NCBI GenBank assembly: GCA_003695135.1
Contig: RFIR01000329.1
Coordinates: forward strand, 1 to 19,896
Source: Alphaproteobacteria bacterium
GTDB lineage: Bacteria > Pseudomonadota > Alphaproteobacteria > Rhodobacterales > Rhodobacteraceae
Direction: 5' to 3'
Length of the DNA stretch: 19,896 nucleotides
The notes below the pieces were generated by a model. That model had not been told where the DNA came from. It searched no databases and worked only from the letters and a program-made list of their open reading frames with translations. Shown here piece after piece: positions 6,660-14,376 of this stretch. The first letter of the stretch is position 1, and every line of letters starts with the position of its first letter. A program made the position numbers and the translations under genes.

Positions 6660-7849
6660 GCGAATTTCAGAAGCTTGATGGCCGAGAAATCGGTCACATC
6701 GCCGCCAATGCGCTTGGTGGCATAGAACAGCACGTTCGGCTTGGCCGAGAACGGATCGCGCAGGATGCGCAGATCGGGGCGCTCGGCAACCGTGTAGCCG
6801 GCCGCGAAATCGCCGAAGGCGATCGCATAGGCGTCGACGGCGATGTCGGGCATGTCCTCCGAGATCAGCACCGGATAGCCCATCAGCCGCGCCGGCTCGC
6901 CGGCGGCCAGACCGTCGGCCCACAGGAAGCGACCATCGGCATCCTTCATCTTGCGCACCGCGCCCGCGGTCTTGGAATTCATCACGAAGTTCGCGCGCGA
7001 CCGGTAGCGGGCGCCCAGCGCATAGACCAGATCGACGATGGCATCGGCCGGCTCGGTGGACTTGAAGTCGCCGGCATTGCCGGTGGCGATGTAGCCAAGC
7101 GAACCCCAGGCCCAGGTCCCGTCAGCCACCGCGGGGTGGTTGAGGAAACCGCGCGGCTTGTTCACGCCGTCGCCGTTGACGAAGGCCGCGCCCTCGGCAC
7201 GGGCGAACTTGTCGGCGATGCGCTCGGCCAGCCAGCTCTCCACGTCGAAGGCGCTGTCATCGAGCAGACGCTGCGAGGCCTTGGGCATGGCCGACAGCTC
7301 GTGCAGGGCGATCGAGATGCGGTCGAGCTGCGGGCTGGCGGTCTCGGTGGTCGGGGTGGTCTCGTCGGCCCAGCCGGCGCCGATATCGGTCTGGTCGACC
7401 AGCACGTCATAGGCCGAGGCCTCGACCGTGACCACGGTCGCGATCGCGCGCAGCGAGGACGCGCCCCTCAGCACGCCATTGATCTTCTCGGCAGTCTGGG
7501 GATCGACCAGAAAGCCGCCATCGGCCGCCACCGCGGTCGACATGGCCTTCTCGTCGAGCTGCAGATGCCGCAGGGCATCATCGTCGCCACTGCGAAGATA
7601 GGCGGCAAAGGCCTTGCGATGCGGGGGCTCCTGCTCGGCGGCAGTGGCAAGCGCCGGGCGATCGACGGCAACAGACTTGGCGTGAAGCATGGCGATTTTT
7701 TCTTCCTGATCTTTCAGCTTGGATTTGACAGTGGATTGAAAGTTCTTGAGTTCCTTCAGAAATCCGACCATGGCTGTCTTGACCTCCACGGCCGGACCCG
7801 TCACCGCCGCCTGGCCGCAGCCAGCGGAACCGGTTTCAGACTGGGTCAT
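6650..7849 (-). CDS. GTA major capsid protein gp5 (HK97 fold)
   Basis: This 399-residue protein is an HK97-fold phage capsid protein. Residues about 20-60 form a charged helical N-terminal segment (the scaffold-like delta domain). A mature-type start occurs near residue 101 (AMSTAVAADGGFLVDP). The C-terminal domains include GWADETTPTTET, KASQRLLDDSAFDVESWLAERIA and PRGFLNHP, all typical. The gp4 protease would remove the N-terminal segment during head maturation. I chose the ATG at 7849 because AAGGA lies seven bases upstream; ATG codons at 7879 and further up lack such a site. It follows gp4 after 43 bases. Its stop codon lies in a stem-loop, and a long structured gap separates it from gp6. 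Confidence 0.95.
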   Translation of the reverse strand: MTQSETGSAGCGQAAVTGPAVEVKTAMVGFLKELKNFQSTVKSKLKDQEEKIAMLHAKSVAVDRPALATAAEQEPPHRKAFAAYLRSGDDDALRHLQLDEKAMSTAVAADGGFLVDPQTAEKINGVLRGASSLRAIATVVTVEASAYDVLVDQTDIGAGWADETTPTTETASPQLDRISIALHELSAMPKASQRLLDDSAFDVESWLAERIADKFARAEGAAFVNGDGVNKPRGFLNHPAVADGTWAWGSLGYIATGNAGDFKSTEPADAIVDLVYALGARYRSRANFVMNSKTAGAVRKMKDADGRFLWADGLAAGEPARLMGYPVLISEDMPDIAVDAYAIAFGDFAAGYTVAERPDLRILRDPFSAKPNVLFYATKRIGGDVTDFSAIKLLKFAIS

Positions 7850-7892
7850 CGAAACATCCTTCTGCTGATGACTGGACATGTCCGGCGCAACG

Positions 7893-8444
7893 TCACGCCA
7901 GGTCCTGTCCGGCTTCGGCCAGCGCCTCCGCCAGAGCCTCGGCCAGCACATCCTCACCCTCCGCGGACGCGGTGCTGGCCCGGGCTTCGGGAAGCATCGG
8001 AAACGTCACGAGCGATACCTCCCAAAGATCGATTTCGTGCAGCACGCGGCCGGTATCGCCGCGCGTCGCGCGGATGGTGCGATAGCCGATCGACAGACCG
8101 TCGATCGCGCCGGCACGCAGAAGCGCCAGCGCCTCGGCGCCGCGACGGACCTCGGTCAGCAGCCGACCGCGCACGAACAGCCCATGCGCGTCCTCGCGCA
8201 CCTCGTCCCAGATGCCGATCGGCTGCGCAGGATCGTGCTGCCACAGCATCTTCACCCTGCGCCCCGAGGAGGCGAGCCGCGCCAGGCTGCCGGCATAGGC
8301 CTTGCGCCGTACCACGTCTCCACCCTGATCGGGCACGTCGAATACCGAGGCATAGCCGGCGATTTCCGCCTCTCCTGCAAGGCCAAGGCCGTTTCCGAAG
8401 CTCTGGAACTTGGTCTCCAAAGCGCTGGCAATACTGTCTTTCAT
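7893..8444 (-). CDS. GTA prohead protease gp4 (HK97 family, S78)
   Basis: This 183-residue serine protease matches the HK97 prohead protease family. GYASVFDVPDQGGDVVRRKAY (residues 30-50) is the family opening. His70 in MLWQHDP and Ser118 in DGLSIGYR are the expected catalytic residues. WEVSLVTFPM (141-150) closes the fold. It cleaves the N-terminal scaffold segment from the capsid protein inside the prohead and is then lost or degraded. The ATG at 8444 has GAGGA seven bases upstream. The C-terminus is a low-complexity run of Ala, Glu and Leu (residues 162-183). It starts after a 136-base gap downstream of gp3.5. Confidence 0.94.
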   Translation of the reverse strand: MKDSIASALETKFQSFGNGLGLAGEAEIAGYASVFDVPDQGGDVVRRKAYAGSLARLASSGRRVKMLWQHDPAQPIGIWDEVREDAHGLFVRGRLLTEVRRGAEALALLRAGAIDGLSIGYRTIRATRGDTGRVLHEIDLWEVSLVTFPMLPEARASTASAEGEDVLAEALAEALAEAGQDLA

Positions 8445-8552
8445 GAATTGATCCTCAAGATCGGCCCGGCGGACGGTCGGCCGGAATGCGTGCCGGCAGA
8501 CGCGCCTCTGCAGCCGGGCCGCGCGACCGACAGGCATGTGCAACTGATACGC

Positions 8553-8574
8553 AGGGGGCCGGGGCAGGCCCCTC
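8553..8574 (-). other. GC hairpin just after gp3.5
   Basis: Directly after the gp3.5 stop, AGGGGCC pairs with GGCCCCCT around a six-base loop, with one bulged C. No T-run follows, so it is not a clear terminator. It may mark an mRNA processing or pausing point before gp4. Confidence 0.35.
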
Positions 8575-8580
8575 CTGCCG

Positions 8581-8826
8581 TCACGACGGGGGCTTGGTCA
8601 GAATGCCATAGATGATCTGCGAGATCATCGCCGTGGCCACGCCGTAGACCAGCATCCAGAAGCGCCGCTCCAGCCGGTCCAGTGCGGTCTCGATGCCGCG
8701 CAGGCGACGCTCCAGCGCCGCCCACCGCTCGGCCGTGACCTGTTCATGGGTCTCGATGCGCGCATGCGCCGAATCGAACGGCTCGTAGAGGAACCGCGAC
8801 CCGGTCCGAATGGGACGATCGCTCAT
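8581..8826 (-). CDS. Small GTA membrane protein gp3.5
   Basis: This 81-residue protein has a charged amphipathic helix at residues about 20-55 (HARIETHEQVTAERWAALERRLRGIETALDRLERR) and then one membrane segment at about 57-76 (WMLVYGVATAMISQIIYGIL). The layout resembles small phage membrane proteins with a coiled coil before a single helix. The ATG at 8826 overlaps the portal stop by four bases (ATGA), which fixes the start. A gene of this kind lies at the same place in R. capsulatus GTA clusters, but I know of no proven function. It could act as a holin-like or membrane-docking factor; both are guesses. Confidence 0.85.
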   Translation of the reverse strand: MSDRPIRTGSRFLYEPFDSAHARIETHEQVTAERWAALERRLRGIETALDRLERRFWMLVYGVATAMISQIIYGILTKPPS

Positions 8827-10001
8827 TCCGTACGATCCCTCCGCGCCAGGCCGAGCAGTTCGCGCTTCTCCTCGTCGGTCAGGAAATCGGCCGCCGCCAC
8901 CCGGCGCCACAGCGCCTCGCGCTCGATGGCCAGTGCCGGGATCGCGTCGAGCTCCGGAGCAACAGTCAGCGTCTCGCCCCAGAAGCCCGGCAGCCAGGCC
9001 GACAGCGCCGCAACCGTCCGGTTGACCAGCGGCAGAACCGTCAGGCGATAGAAGGCCCGGTTGGCCTCCTGATAGTTGGAATAGGTGTTGTCGCCCGGAA
9101 GTCCCAGCAGCATCGGCGGCACCCCGAAGGCGAGCGCAATATCGCGCGCAGCCGCCTCCTTGGTCTTGTGAAACTCCATGTCCGAAGGCGAGAATCCCAT
9201 CGGCTTCCAGTCGAGCCCGCCCTCCAGCAGCATCGGCCGCCCGGCATTGCGCGCACCCTGATGGTTGCTCTCGATCTCCTCGACCAGCCGCGCATACTGC
9301 TCGGGCCGCAGGTTGCCCATCCCGTCCGAGCCCTTGTAGACGATGGCGCCAGAGGGACGGGCCGCGTTGTCGAGCAGCGATTTCGACCAGCGGCTGGCGG
9401 CATTGTGCACGTCGATCGCCGTGCCGGCAGCCTCGATCGGCGACATACCGTAATGATCGTTCTGCGGATGAAACGACTTCAGATGCAGGATCGGCGGATG
9501 CTCGACGGTCATGTCGAAACGTACCTTGCGCGCACCAACCGCATATTCATAGGCGACCGGCCAGCCATCGGCGCCGGGTACCACGCGCATCCGGTCCGAA
9601 CGCAGCACATGCAGCTCGCGCGGCGCGCCCTCGATGCTCTGCCCGGCTGCTTCCAGATAGCCGTCGCCGCTCAGCAGCAGCTGGCCGAAGAAGCTTTCCA
9701 GCAGCGACGGGCCCGACTGCGCCGGGTTGGGCCGCGACAGCAGCGTCAGCAGCGGATGCTCGTCAAGCCGCGACCGGCCGTCGCTCAGCCGCAGCGGCAC
9801 TGCCGCCGCCGCCTCGGCAATCATCTTCACGCAGCGAAACCCGATCGGGTTGCCCATGAAGCCGCTGCGGGTCAGCGACGCGGTGTCCTTGGGTGTCCAT
9901 GCGGGGCGACCCGCGGACTGGAACGCGATCACCGGTCCGGCCGCCGATGCCTTTTCCTCGCGCGGCGCAGATGCGGCGCGCTGAAACAGTTTCAATACCA
10001 T
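8823..10001 (-). CDS. GTA portal protein gp3 (HK97 family)
   Basis: This 392-residue protein matches HK97-type portal proteins, which form a dodecameric ring at one head vertex through which DNA is pumped. Clear blocks are GNPIGFRCVKMIAEAAAAVPLRL (residues about 49-71), LLLSGDGYLEA, HYGMSPIEAAGTAIDVHNAASRWSKSLLDNAARPSG (about 189-224), and the C-terminal ALAFGVPPMLLGLPGDNTYSNYQEANRAFYR (about 303-333). The ATG at 10001 has a GGGAGA ribosome site and gives the usual family length. It lies 86 bases after the terminase stop and overlaps gp3.5 by four bases. Confidence 0.95.
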   Translation of the reverse strand: MVLKLFQRAASAPREEKASAAGPVIAFQSAGRPAWTPKDTASLTRSGFMGNPIGFRCVKMIAEAAAAVPLRLSDGRSRLDEHPLLTLLSRPNPAQSGPSLLESFFGQLLLSGDGYLEAAGQSIEGAPRELHVLRSDRMRVVPGADGWPVAYEYAVGARKVRFDMTVEHPPILHLKSFHPQNDHYGMSPIEAAGTAIDVHNAASRWSKSLLDNAARPSGAIVYKGSDGMGNLRPEQYARLVEEIESNHQGARNAGRPMLLEGGLDWKPMGFSPSDMEFHKTKEAAARDIALAFGVPPMLLGLPGDNTYSNYQEANRAFYRLTVLPLVNRTVAALSAWLPGFWGETLTVAPELDAIPALAIEREALWRRVAAADFLTDEEKRELLGLARRDRTE

Positions 10002-10087
10002 GTGCTGATCTCTCCCGGACCGTGTCGAGTCCCTTGCTGCGCCCGCTGAAGGCGCGCGCAGATGGCAGATGTGTTCAGGTTCCCCGT

Positions 10088-11422
10088 TCAGAGGACGCGG
10101 ATCGAGGGTGCCGCCTGCAGGTTCCGCCGGTCGATCATCAGATCGCTCAGCGCCCAGACCAGCGCGTCCACCCGGTCGGGGCTGCCCCTGCCGGCATACC
10201 CGCTGCGGGTGACGGCGCACATTTGATGTTCCAGTTCGGGCATCTCGCCGGCATGATGCACGCGCCCCTGCTCGTAGAGCGCGGCGACCGGCTCGGCCCG
10301 CGTCACCTTTCCGCGCGTGGCCCGCACCGGGCGATAGCTGACCGCCGGATCGATCTGACGCAGCACCGTCTCGACCAGATCGCCGCCCTGATTGACCTCG
10401 GCGACCAGCCGGTCGGCCTTCCAGCGCCGCGCGGCGGCAAGTGCGGCTTCCGCCCAGCCGCGCGGGCTGGCCGATTCGACGGTGGCGTCCTCCAGAACCC
10501 AGGCCTCCCAGCCGCGCGGATCATCGGTCATCCGGACCCCGGCGACGATGATGCCGCAGGCGTCGGAGCCCGCACCGCCGGTGACCGGCGGGTCGATCGC
10601 GACGACCACCCGGTCGAGCTCCGGCGCCGGCTTGCGGCAGGCATCGATCCCCTCGGGCCTCCACAGCGCGCCGGGCAGGCTTTCCAGCAGCTGCCCCTCG
10701 ATTTCCTGCCGCCCCAGAAACGTCCCGCCATACTCCTCCTCGATCTTGTCGAGGAAGTCGCGCGACAGATAGGCGGCGTTGGCGGTGGTGGGGGCCTGCG
10801 TCAGAACCGTGCCCGGCTTGTCGATGATCTCGCGCAGCAATGGCTGTATCCGCGGGCTCGTGGTGACAATGGCCCGCGGCCTGTCGCCCAGACGCAATGC
10901 GAACTGCAGCATGTCCCAGGCCTCGCGGGCCTTCTTCCACTTGGCGAGCTCGTCGCACCAGGCGCAGTCGAATTGCGGGCCGCGCAGGCTTTCGGGATCG
11001 GAGGCGCTGAACAGCGCGGCTTCCGCCCCGTTCGGCCAGACCAGCCGCTTGCGGCTGGCCTGCCATTGCGGCCTGCGGTCGGGTGGCGAGCAGGCCAGAA
11101 TGCCGGATTCCCCGAACACCATGACCTCGCGCGCCTGATCGATCGTCTCGCCGACCAGCGCGACCCGGCGGCAACGCCCCGGATCGTGGGGCCGCGCGCC
11201 TTCGACCTGGGCCCGGACCCACTCGGCGCCCGCCCTCGTCTTGCCCGCACCCCGGCCACCCAGAATCACCCAGGTCAGCCACTCGCCATCGGGCGGCAGC
11301 TGATGACCGGCATGGGCCCAGAACTCGAACATCCATGGCAGGGCAAGAACCGCATTGGCGCTCAGCCCGGACAGAAACGCGTCAACCTCCTCCGGCGTCG
11401 CGCAGGACAGCAATCCGCCCAA
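10088..11422 (-). CDS. GTA large terminase subunit gp2 (ATPase-nuclease); start uncertain
   Basis: This is the DNA-packaging motor. Counting from the TTG at 11422 (444 residues), the Walker A motif GGRGAGKT is at 55-62, the Walker B region FDCAWCDE at about 151-158, and the coupling motif TTSPR near 187-191. The C-terminal nuclease domain has acidic residues at Asp277 (AIDPP), Glu342 (VAEVN) and Asp419 (RVDAL). It cuts and pumps headfuls of DNA through the portal. The start is not clear: there is no ATG, and the frame is open upstream to a TTG at 11515, with a GTG at 11470 between. The longest version would overlap gp1 by 134 bases. I prefer 11422, which leaves a 41-base overlap and begins at conserved sequence, but this is a judgement. 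Confidence 0.9.
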   Translation of the reverse strand: MGGLLSCATPEEVDAFLSGLSANAVLALPWMFEFWAHAGHQLPPDGEWLTWVILGGRGAGKTRAGAEWVRAQVEGARPHDPGRCRRVALVGETIDQAREVMVFGESGILACSPPDRRPQWQASRKRLVWPNGAEAALFSASDPESLRGPQFDCAWCDELAKWKKAREAWDMLQFALRLGDRPRAIVTTSPRIQPLLREIIDKPGTVLTQAPTTANAAYLSRDFLDKIEEEYGGTFLGRQEIEGQLLESLPGALWRPEGIDACRKPAPELDRVVVAIDPPVTGGAGSDACGIIVAGVRMTDDPRGWEAWVLEDATVESASPRGWAEAALAAARRWKADRLVAEVNQGGDLVETVLRQIDPAVSYRPVRATRGKVTRAEPVAALYEQGRVHHAGEMPELEHQMCAVTRSGYAGRGSPDRVDALVWALSDLMIDRRNLQAAPSIRVL

Positions 11423-11714
11423 GGATTTCTCGTCGGGCGGCGTCGAGGTCGAGCTCCGACGAACCGCCACCGCGCTCTTCGTTTCTGCGTTTTTCAATGT
11501 CAGACTCAATTGCAATCAGCGTTTGAAGCGCTTTTTGATAGGATTGAAGAATGCTGTGATGCGTTTTCAGATCGAAATCGGTATCAAGCGGTATTTCCTG
11601 TTGCACGAGAGAACGGTGCAGCGCCTGTGCCAGCATCCGGCACAGAGCCTGGGCGCTCTCGAGCACCGGAGATGCCGGAACCGGCGAGGACTGCCTGTCT
11701 TCTTGGTTTGGCAT
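11382..11714 (-). CDS. GTA gp1, small terminase subunit-like protein
   Basis: This 110-residue protein is the first gene of the GTA operon and directly precedes the large terminase. It has a disordered N-terminus (MPNQEDRQSSPVPAS) and a helical core (LESAQALCRMLAQALHRSL; then HHSILQSYQKALQTLIAIESDIEKRRNEE, about residues 53-81). I see no helix-turn-helix, which fits a GTA small terminase that lacks sequence-specific pac recognition. The assignment rests on position, size and resemblance to RcGTA gp1; similarity is modest. The ATG at 11714 is the only good ATG. GGAG lies 13 bases upstream, within a ten-base palindrome at 11722-11731, a poor spacing. The 3' end overlaps gp2. Confidence 0.72.
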   Translation of the reverse strand: MPNQEDRQSSPVPASPVLESAQALCRMLAQALHRSLVQQEIPLDTDFDLKTHHSILQSYQKALQTLIAIESDIEKRRNEERGGGSSELDLDAARREILGRIAVLRDAGGG

Positions 11715-11738
11715 GGGATCAGGAGTACTCCAGACACG

Positions 11739-11772
11739 AAAAACCCCGCCCCCAAAACCTCGGGTGGCGGGG
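11739..11772 (-). terminator. Rho-independent terminator between mltG and gp1
   Basis: On the minus strand, GGCC-flanked CCCCGCC (11772-11766) pairs with GGCGGGG (11750-11744), a seven-pair GC stem closed by a 15-base loop and followed directly by TTTTT (11743-11739). It would end transcripts from mltG, or from the promoter candidate at 11803-11831, only 25 bases before the gp1 start. A competing stem (GGGC 11781-11778 with GCCC 11773-11770 on the minus strand) shares its 5' arm, so an attenuator-like switch is possible. Confidence 0.8.
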
Positions 11773-11785
11773 CCTAAGCCCAACT

Positions 11786-11803
11786 ATCCCAGCATGCCGG
11801 GAT
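11786..11803. promoter_or_regulatory. 18-base imperfect palindrome (operator candidate)
   Basis: ATCCCAGCATGCCGGGAT is symmetrical at eight of nine positions. It lies just downstream of the -10-like element of the minus-strand promoter candidate and covers its expected start point, where a repressor would bind. It could instead be an RNA hairpin. Nothing identifies the factor. Confidence 0.35.
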
Positions 11804-11831
11804 CCCTACCATCAAGCGCGCGCAATGTCAA
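11803..11831 (-). promoter_or_regulatory. Promoter candidate upstream of the GTA operon / short RNA
   Basis: On the minus strand, a perfect -35 box TTGACA (11831-11826) is followed after 17 bases by TAGGGA (11808-11803). The -10 element lacks the usual final T. Many Rhodobacter sphaeroides promoters lack this base and rely on CarD, so a weak -10 does not exclude activity. Transcription would start near 11796 and meet the terminator after about 55-60 bases. Confidence 0.45.
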
Positions 11832-11860
11832 GCGAAAACTGCAGACGGCGACGTCTCCGC

Positions 11861-13006
11861 TCAGTTCTGCTCCTCTGCCCGGGCGCGCTCTTCTTTTATC
11901 TGATCCCACCGCGCCTTATTGCGCTTGTGCTCCTCAAGGGTGGTCGCAAAGGCGTGTCCGCCGGTTCCGTCGGCGACGAAGTACAGGTAGTCCGTCTCGG
12001 CCGGATGCAGCACAGCCATGATTGAATCCTGTCCAGGATTGGCAATCGGTGTCGGCGGCAGCCCCGGAATGCGATAGGTATTGTAGGCCGTCTTCCGGCG
12101 CAGATCCGCCCTGGTCAGATCCCGCCCAAGATCGTCTTTCCCAAGCGTCAGCCCGTAGATCACCGTTGGATCCGTCTCCAGCCGCATCTTCCTGCGCAGA
12201 CGGTTGATGAAGACCGAGGCGACGACGGGCCGCTCGGCGGCGACCCCGGTTTCCTTCTCGACGATCGAAGCCAGGATCAGCGCCTCCTTGGGCGTCTTCA
12301 GCGGCAGATCCGGTGCGCGCTCCTCCCAGGCCCTGGCCAGAATGCGCGCCTGCGCATCGGCCATCCGCTTCAGCAACGCCGCCCGCTCGCTGCCGCGGTG
12401 AAACTCGTAGGTATCGGGGGCGAGCGAGCCTTCGGCCGGAATCTCCTTCACCTCGCCCTTGAACTGCTCGATGATCTTGAGGCCGTTGACGATCTGATAC
12501 GATGTCCATCCCTCGGGAATCGTCACCCGATAGACGATCGAGGATTTGGAAGCCTCCACCGCCGCAAGTCGCTCGGCACCGGAAAGCTGCGCGTCCTTGC
12601 TGGCCGGATCGGCAAGAAGATCGGCAATCTTGACGCTCAGGCCGCTCTTGCGCAGCCCGAAGGTGACACGGTAGCGCGCATCGGCTCCGCCTTCGGCCAG
12701 TTGCTGCGCGGCCTCACGCATCGAGACTCCGGGAGCGAATTTGTAGACGCCGAATTTCAGCTTGTCGGTCAGGCCCAGATATCGCACCCCGATGCGAAAC
12801 AGCGATGCGGAGCTGACAGCGCCGGCCTGCTTCAGCCGTTCGGCAATGCCGTCTAGCCGCGTCCCGCGCGGGATCTCGACGATGACCTCCTTCTCCAGCG
12901 GTCCCGGCCCGTTGAAGCTGGTCACGCTCCAGCCGATGAGACCGGCCAGCACGATCAATGCCACGATCAGCAGGTTCAGCCCTTGCGCGGCGAGGTGCCG
13001 GACCAT
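11861..13006 (-). CDS. mltG: Endolytic murein transglycosylase MltG (YceG-like)
   Basis: This 381-residue inner-membrane protein cleaves nascent peptidoglycan strands and so ends their elongation. One membrane helix lies at residues about 9-29 (GLNLLIVALIVLAGLIGWSV). A LysM-like region follows (VIVEIPRGTRLDGIAERL, 41-58). The YceG core has TIPEGWTSYQI (162-172), SLAPDTYEFHRG (194-205) and the catalytic block ILASIVEKETG with Glu250, equivalent to E. coli Glu218. The C-terminal RLETDPTVIYGL, YNTYRIPGLPPTPIANPG and HPAETDYLYFVADGTGGHAF blocks are all intact. It starts four bases after fabF, so the two form one transcription unit. Older annotation calls this family aminodeoxychorismate lyase, which is incorrect. 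Confidence 0.95.
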   Translation of the reverse strand: MVRHLAAQGLNLLIVALIVLAGLIGWSVTSFNGPGPLEKEVIVEIPRGTRLDGIAERLKQAGAVSSASLFRIGVRYLGLTDKLKFGVYKFAPGVSMREAAQQLAEGGADARYRVTFGLRKSGLSVKIADLLADPASKDAQLSGAERLAAVEASKSSIVYRVTIPEGWTSYQIVNGLKIIEQFKGEVKEIPAEGSLAPDTYEFHRGSERAALLKRMADAQARILARAWEERAPDLPLKTPKEALILASIVEKETGVAAERPVVASVFINRLRRKMRLETDPTVIYGLTLGKDDLGRDLTRADLRRKTAYNTYRIPGLPPTPIANPGQDSIMAVLHPAETDYLYFVADGTGGHAFATTLEEHKRNKARWDQIKEERARAEEQN

Positions 13007-13010
13007 CGGG

Positions 13011-14276
13011 TCAGCCTTCGTCCCGCCCCAGGATCAGCGAGGCATTGGTGCCGCCGAACCCGAACGAATTCGACAGCGCGATCCGGATGTCCCGGTGCAC
13101 GGCCTGCTTCGGCGCCAGATCGACCGGCGTGTCGACCGACGGATTGTCGAGATTCAGCGTCGGCGGCGCCACCCCGTCCCGGATCGCGAGGATCGAGAAG
13201 ATCGCCTCCACCGCGCCGGCAGCACCGAGCAGGTGACCGATGGCCGATTTGGTCGAGGACATGGTCACCGATGCCGCATGATCGCCGAGCAGACGCTCGA
13301 CGGCGTGCAGTTCGATCTCGTCCCCTGCAGGAGTCGAGGTTCCGTGGGCATTGATGTAGTCGATGCGCTCGGGGCCGATACCCGCATCGCCAAGCGCCGC
13401 CGCCATCGCCCGATAGGCGCCATCGCCGTCCGGCGCAGGCGAGGTGATGTGATAGGCATCGCCCGACATCCCGTAGCCCAGCACCTCGGCATGGATGCGC
13501 GCGCCGCGGGCCAGCGCATGCTCGCGCTCCTCCAGCACCAGAATTCCCGCTCCCTCGCCCATCACGAATCCGTCGCGGTCGCGGTCCCACGGCCGGCTGG
13601 CGCGCTCGGGCGTGTCGTTGAATCCGGTCGACAGCGCCTTGCAGGCGGCGAATCCAGCCACCCCCAGCTCGCAGATCGGGCTTTCCGCGCCGCCCGCAAG
13701 CATCACATCGGCATCTCCGCGCGCGATCAGCCTTGCCGCGTCGCCGATCGCGTGGGCACCGGTCGAACAGGCGGTGACCACGGCATGGTTCGGCCCCTTG
13801 AAGCCGTAACGGATCGAGACCTGGCCGGAACACAGGTTGATCAGCGCGCCGGGAACGAAGAATGGCGAGATGCGCCGCGGCCCGCGATCGCGCAGGATCA
13901 GGGTGGTCTCTGCGATGCTCTCCAGCCCGCCGATGCCAGACCCGATCATCACGCCGGTCCTGAGCCTGTCCGCCTCGTCCTCCGGCATCCAGCCGGCGTC
14001 CTGCACCGCCTGGGTGGCGGCAACCATTGCATAGACGATGAACCGGTCCATCTTGCGCCGGTCCTTCGACGACACCCAGTCATCGGGATTGAAGCTGCCG
14101 TCCGAGCCATCGCCCAGCGGGATCTCGCAGGCGATGTCGCAGGCCAGATGGCTGGCATCGAAGCTCCTGATCTTCCTGGCCGCCGACTGGCCGCTCACCA
14201 GGCGCGACCAGCTTTCCTCCACCCCGCAGGCCAAGGGGCTGACCATTCCAAGACCGGTGACGACAACCCGTCGCAT
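13011..14276 (-). CDS. fabF: 3-oxoacyl-ACP synthase II (beta-ketoacyl-ACP synthase)
   Basis: This 421-residue cytosolic thiolase-fold enzyme condenses malonyl-ACP with acyl-ACP to lengthen fatty acids by two carbons. The catalytic triad is present: Cys170 in VVTACSTGAHAIGDA, His311 in INAHGTSTPAGD and His348 in KSAIGHLLGAAG; Lys343 and the glycine-rich end NSFGFGGTNASLI are also intact. The N-terminus RRVVVTGLGMVSPL fixes the start at the ATG at 14276. It follows acpP after 153 bases and lies just before mltG. FabF rather than FabB is preferred from the sequence pattern and the fabD-fabG-acpP-fabF order. Confidence 0.96.
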   Translation of the reverse strand: MRRVVVTGLGMVSPLACGVEESWSRLVSGQSAARKIRSFDASHLACDIACEIPLGDGSDGSFNPDDWVSSKDRRKMDRFIVYAMVAATQAVQDAGWMPEDEADRLRTGVMIGSGIGGLESIAETTLILRDRGPRRISPFFVPGALINLCSGQVSIRYGFKGPNHAVVTACSTGAHAIGDAARLIARGDADVMLAGGAESPICELGVAGFAACKALSTGFNDTPERASRPWDRDRDGFVMGEGAGILVLEEREHALARGARIHAEVLGYGMSGDAYHITSPAPDGDGAYRAMAAALGDAGIGPERIDYINAHGTSTPAGDEIELHAVERLLGDHAASVTMSSTKSAIGHLLGAAGAVEAIFSILAIRDGVAPPTLNLDNPSVDTPVDLAPKQAVHRDIRIALSNSFGFGGTNASLILGRDEG

Positions 14277-14376
14277 CGATGTTCCCCTGCGCGTTCCAGA
14301 CCCGGGTTTCTAGCCCAGCCTGCCCGGCTGCGGCAAGTCGGAGGGATCGTCATGATGTCCGACCCCCAAAGGCGAC

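Noticed and set aside
5492..8446. 984-codon open frame on the plus strand
   Set aside because: It is antisense to gp4-gp8, which have clear family matches. The product is Arg/His/Gly/Ala-rich low complexity, typical of the opposite strand of high-GC genes.
1..11714. Ordinary prophage
   Set aside because: The head-tail set matches the GTA order including gp10.1, the short tape measure and gp15. No integrase, repressor, lysis or att site is seen, although the left flank is not visible.
9893..12025. 710-codon open frame on the plus strand
   Set aside because: Antisense to the terminase, gp1 and the mltG end. No domain pattern or ribosome site, and it runs through the terminator region.
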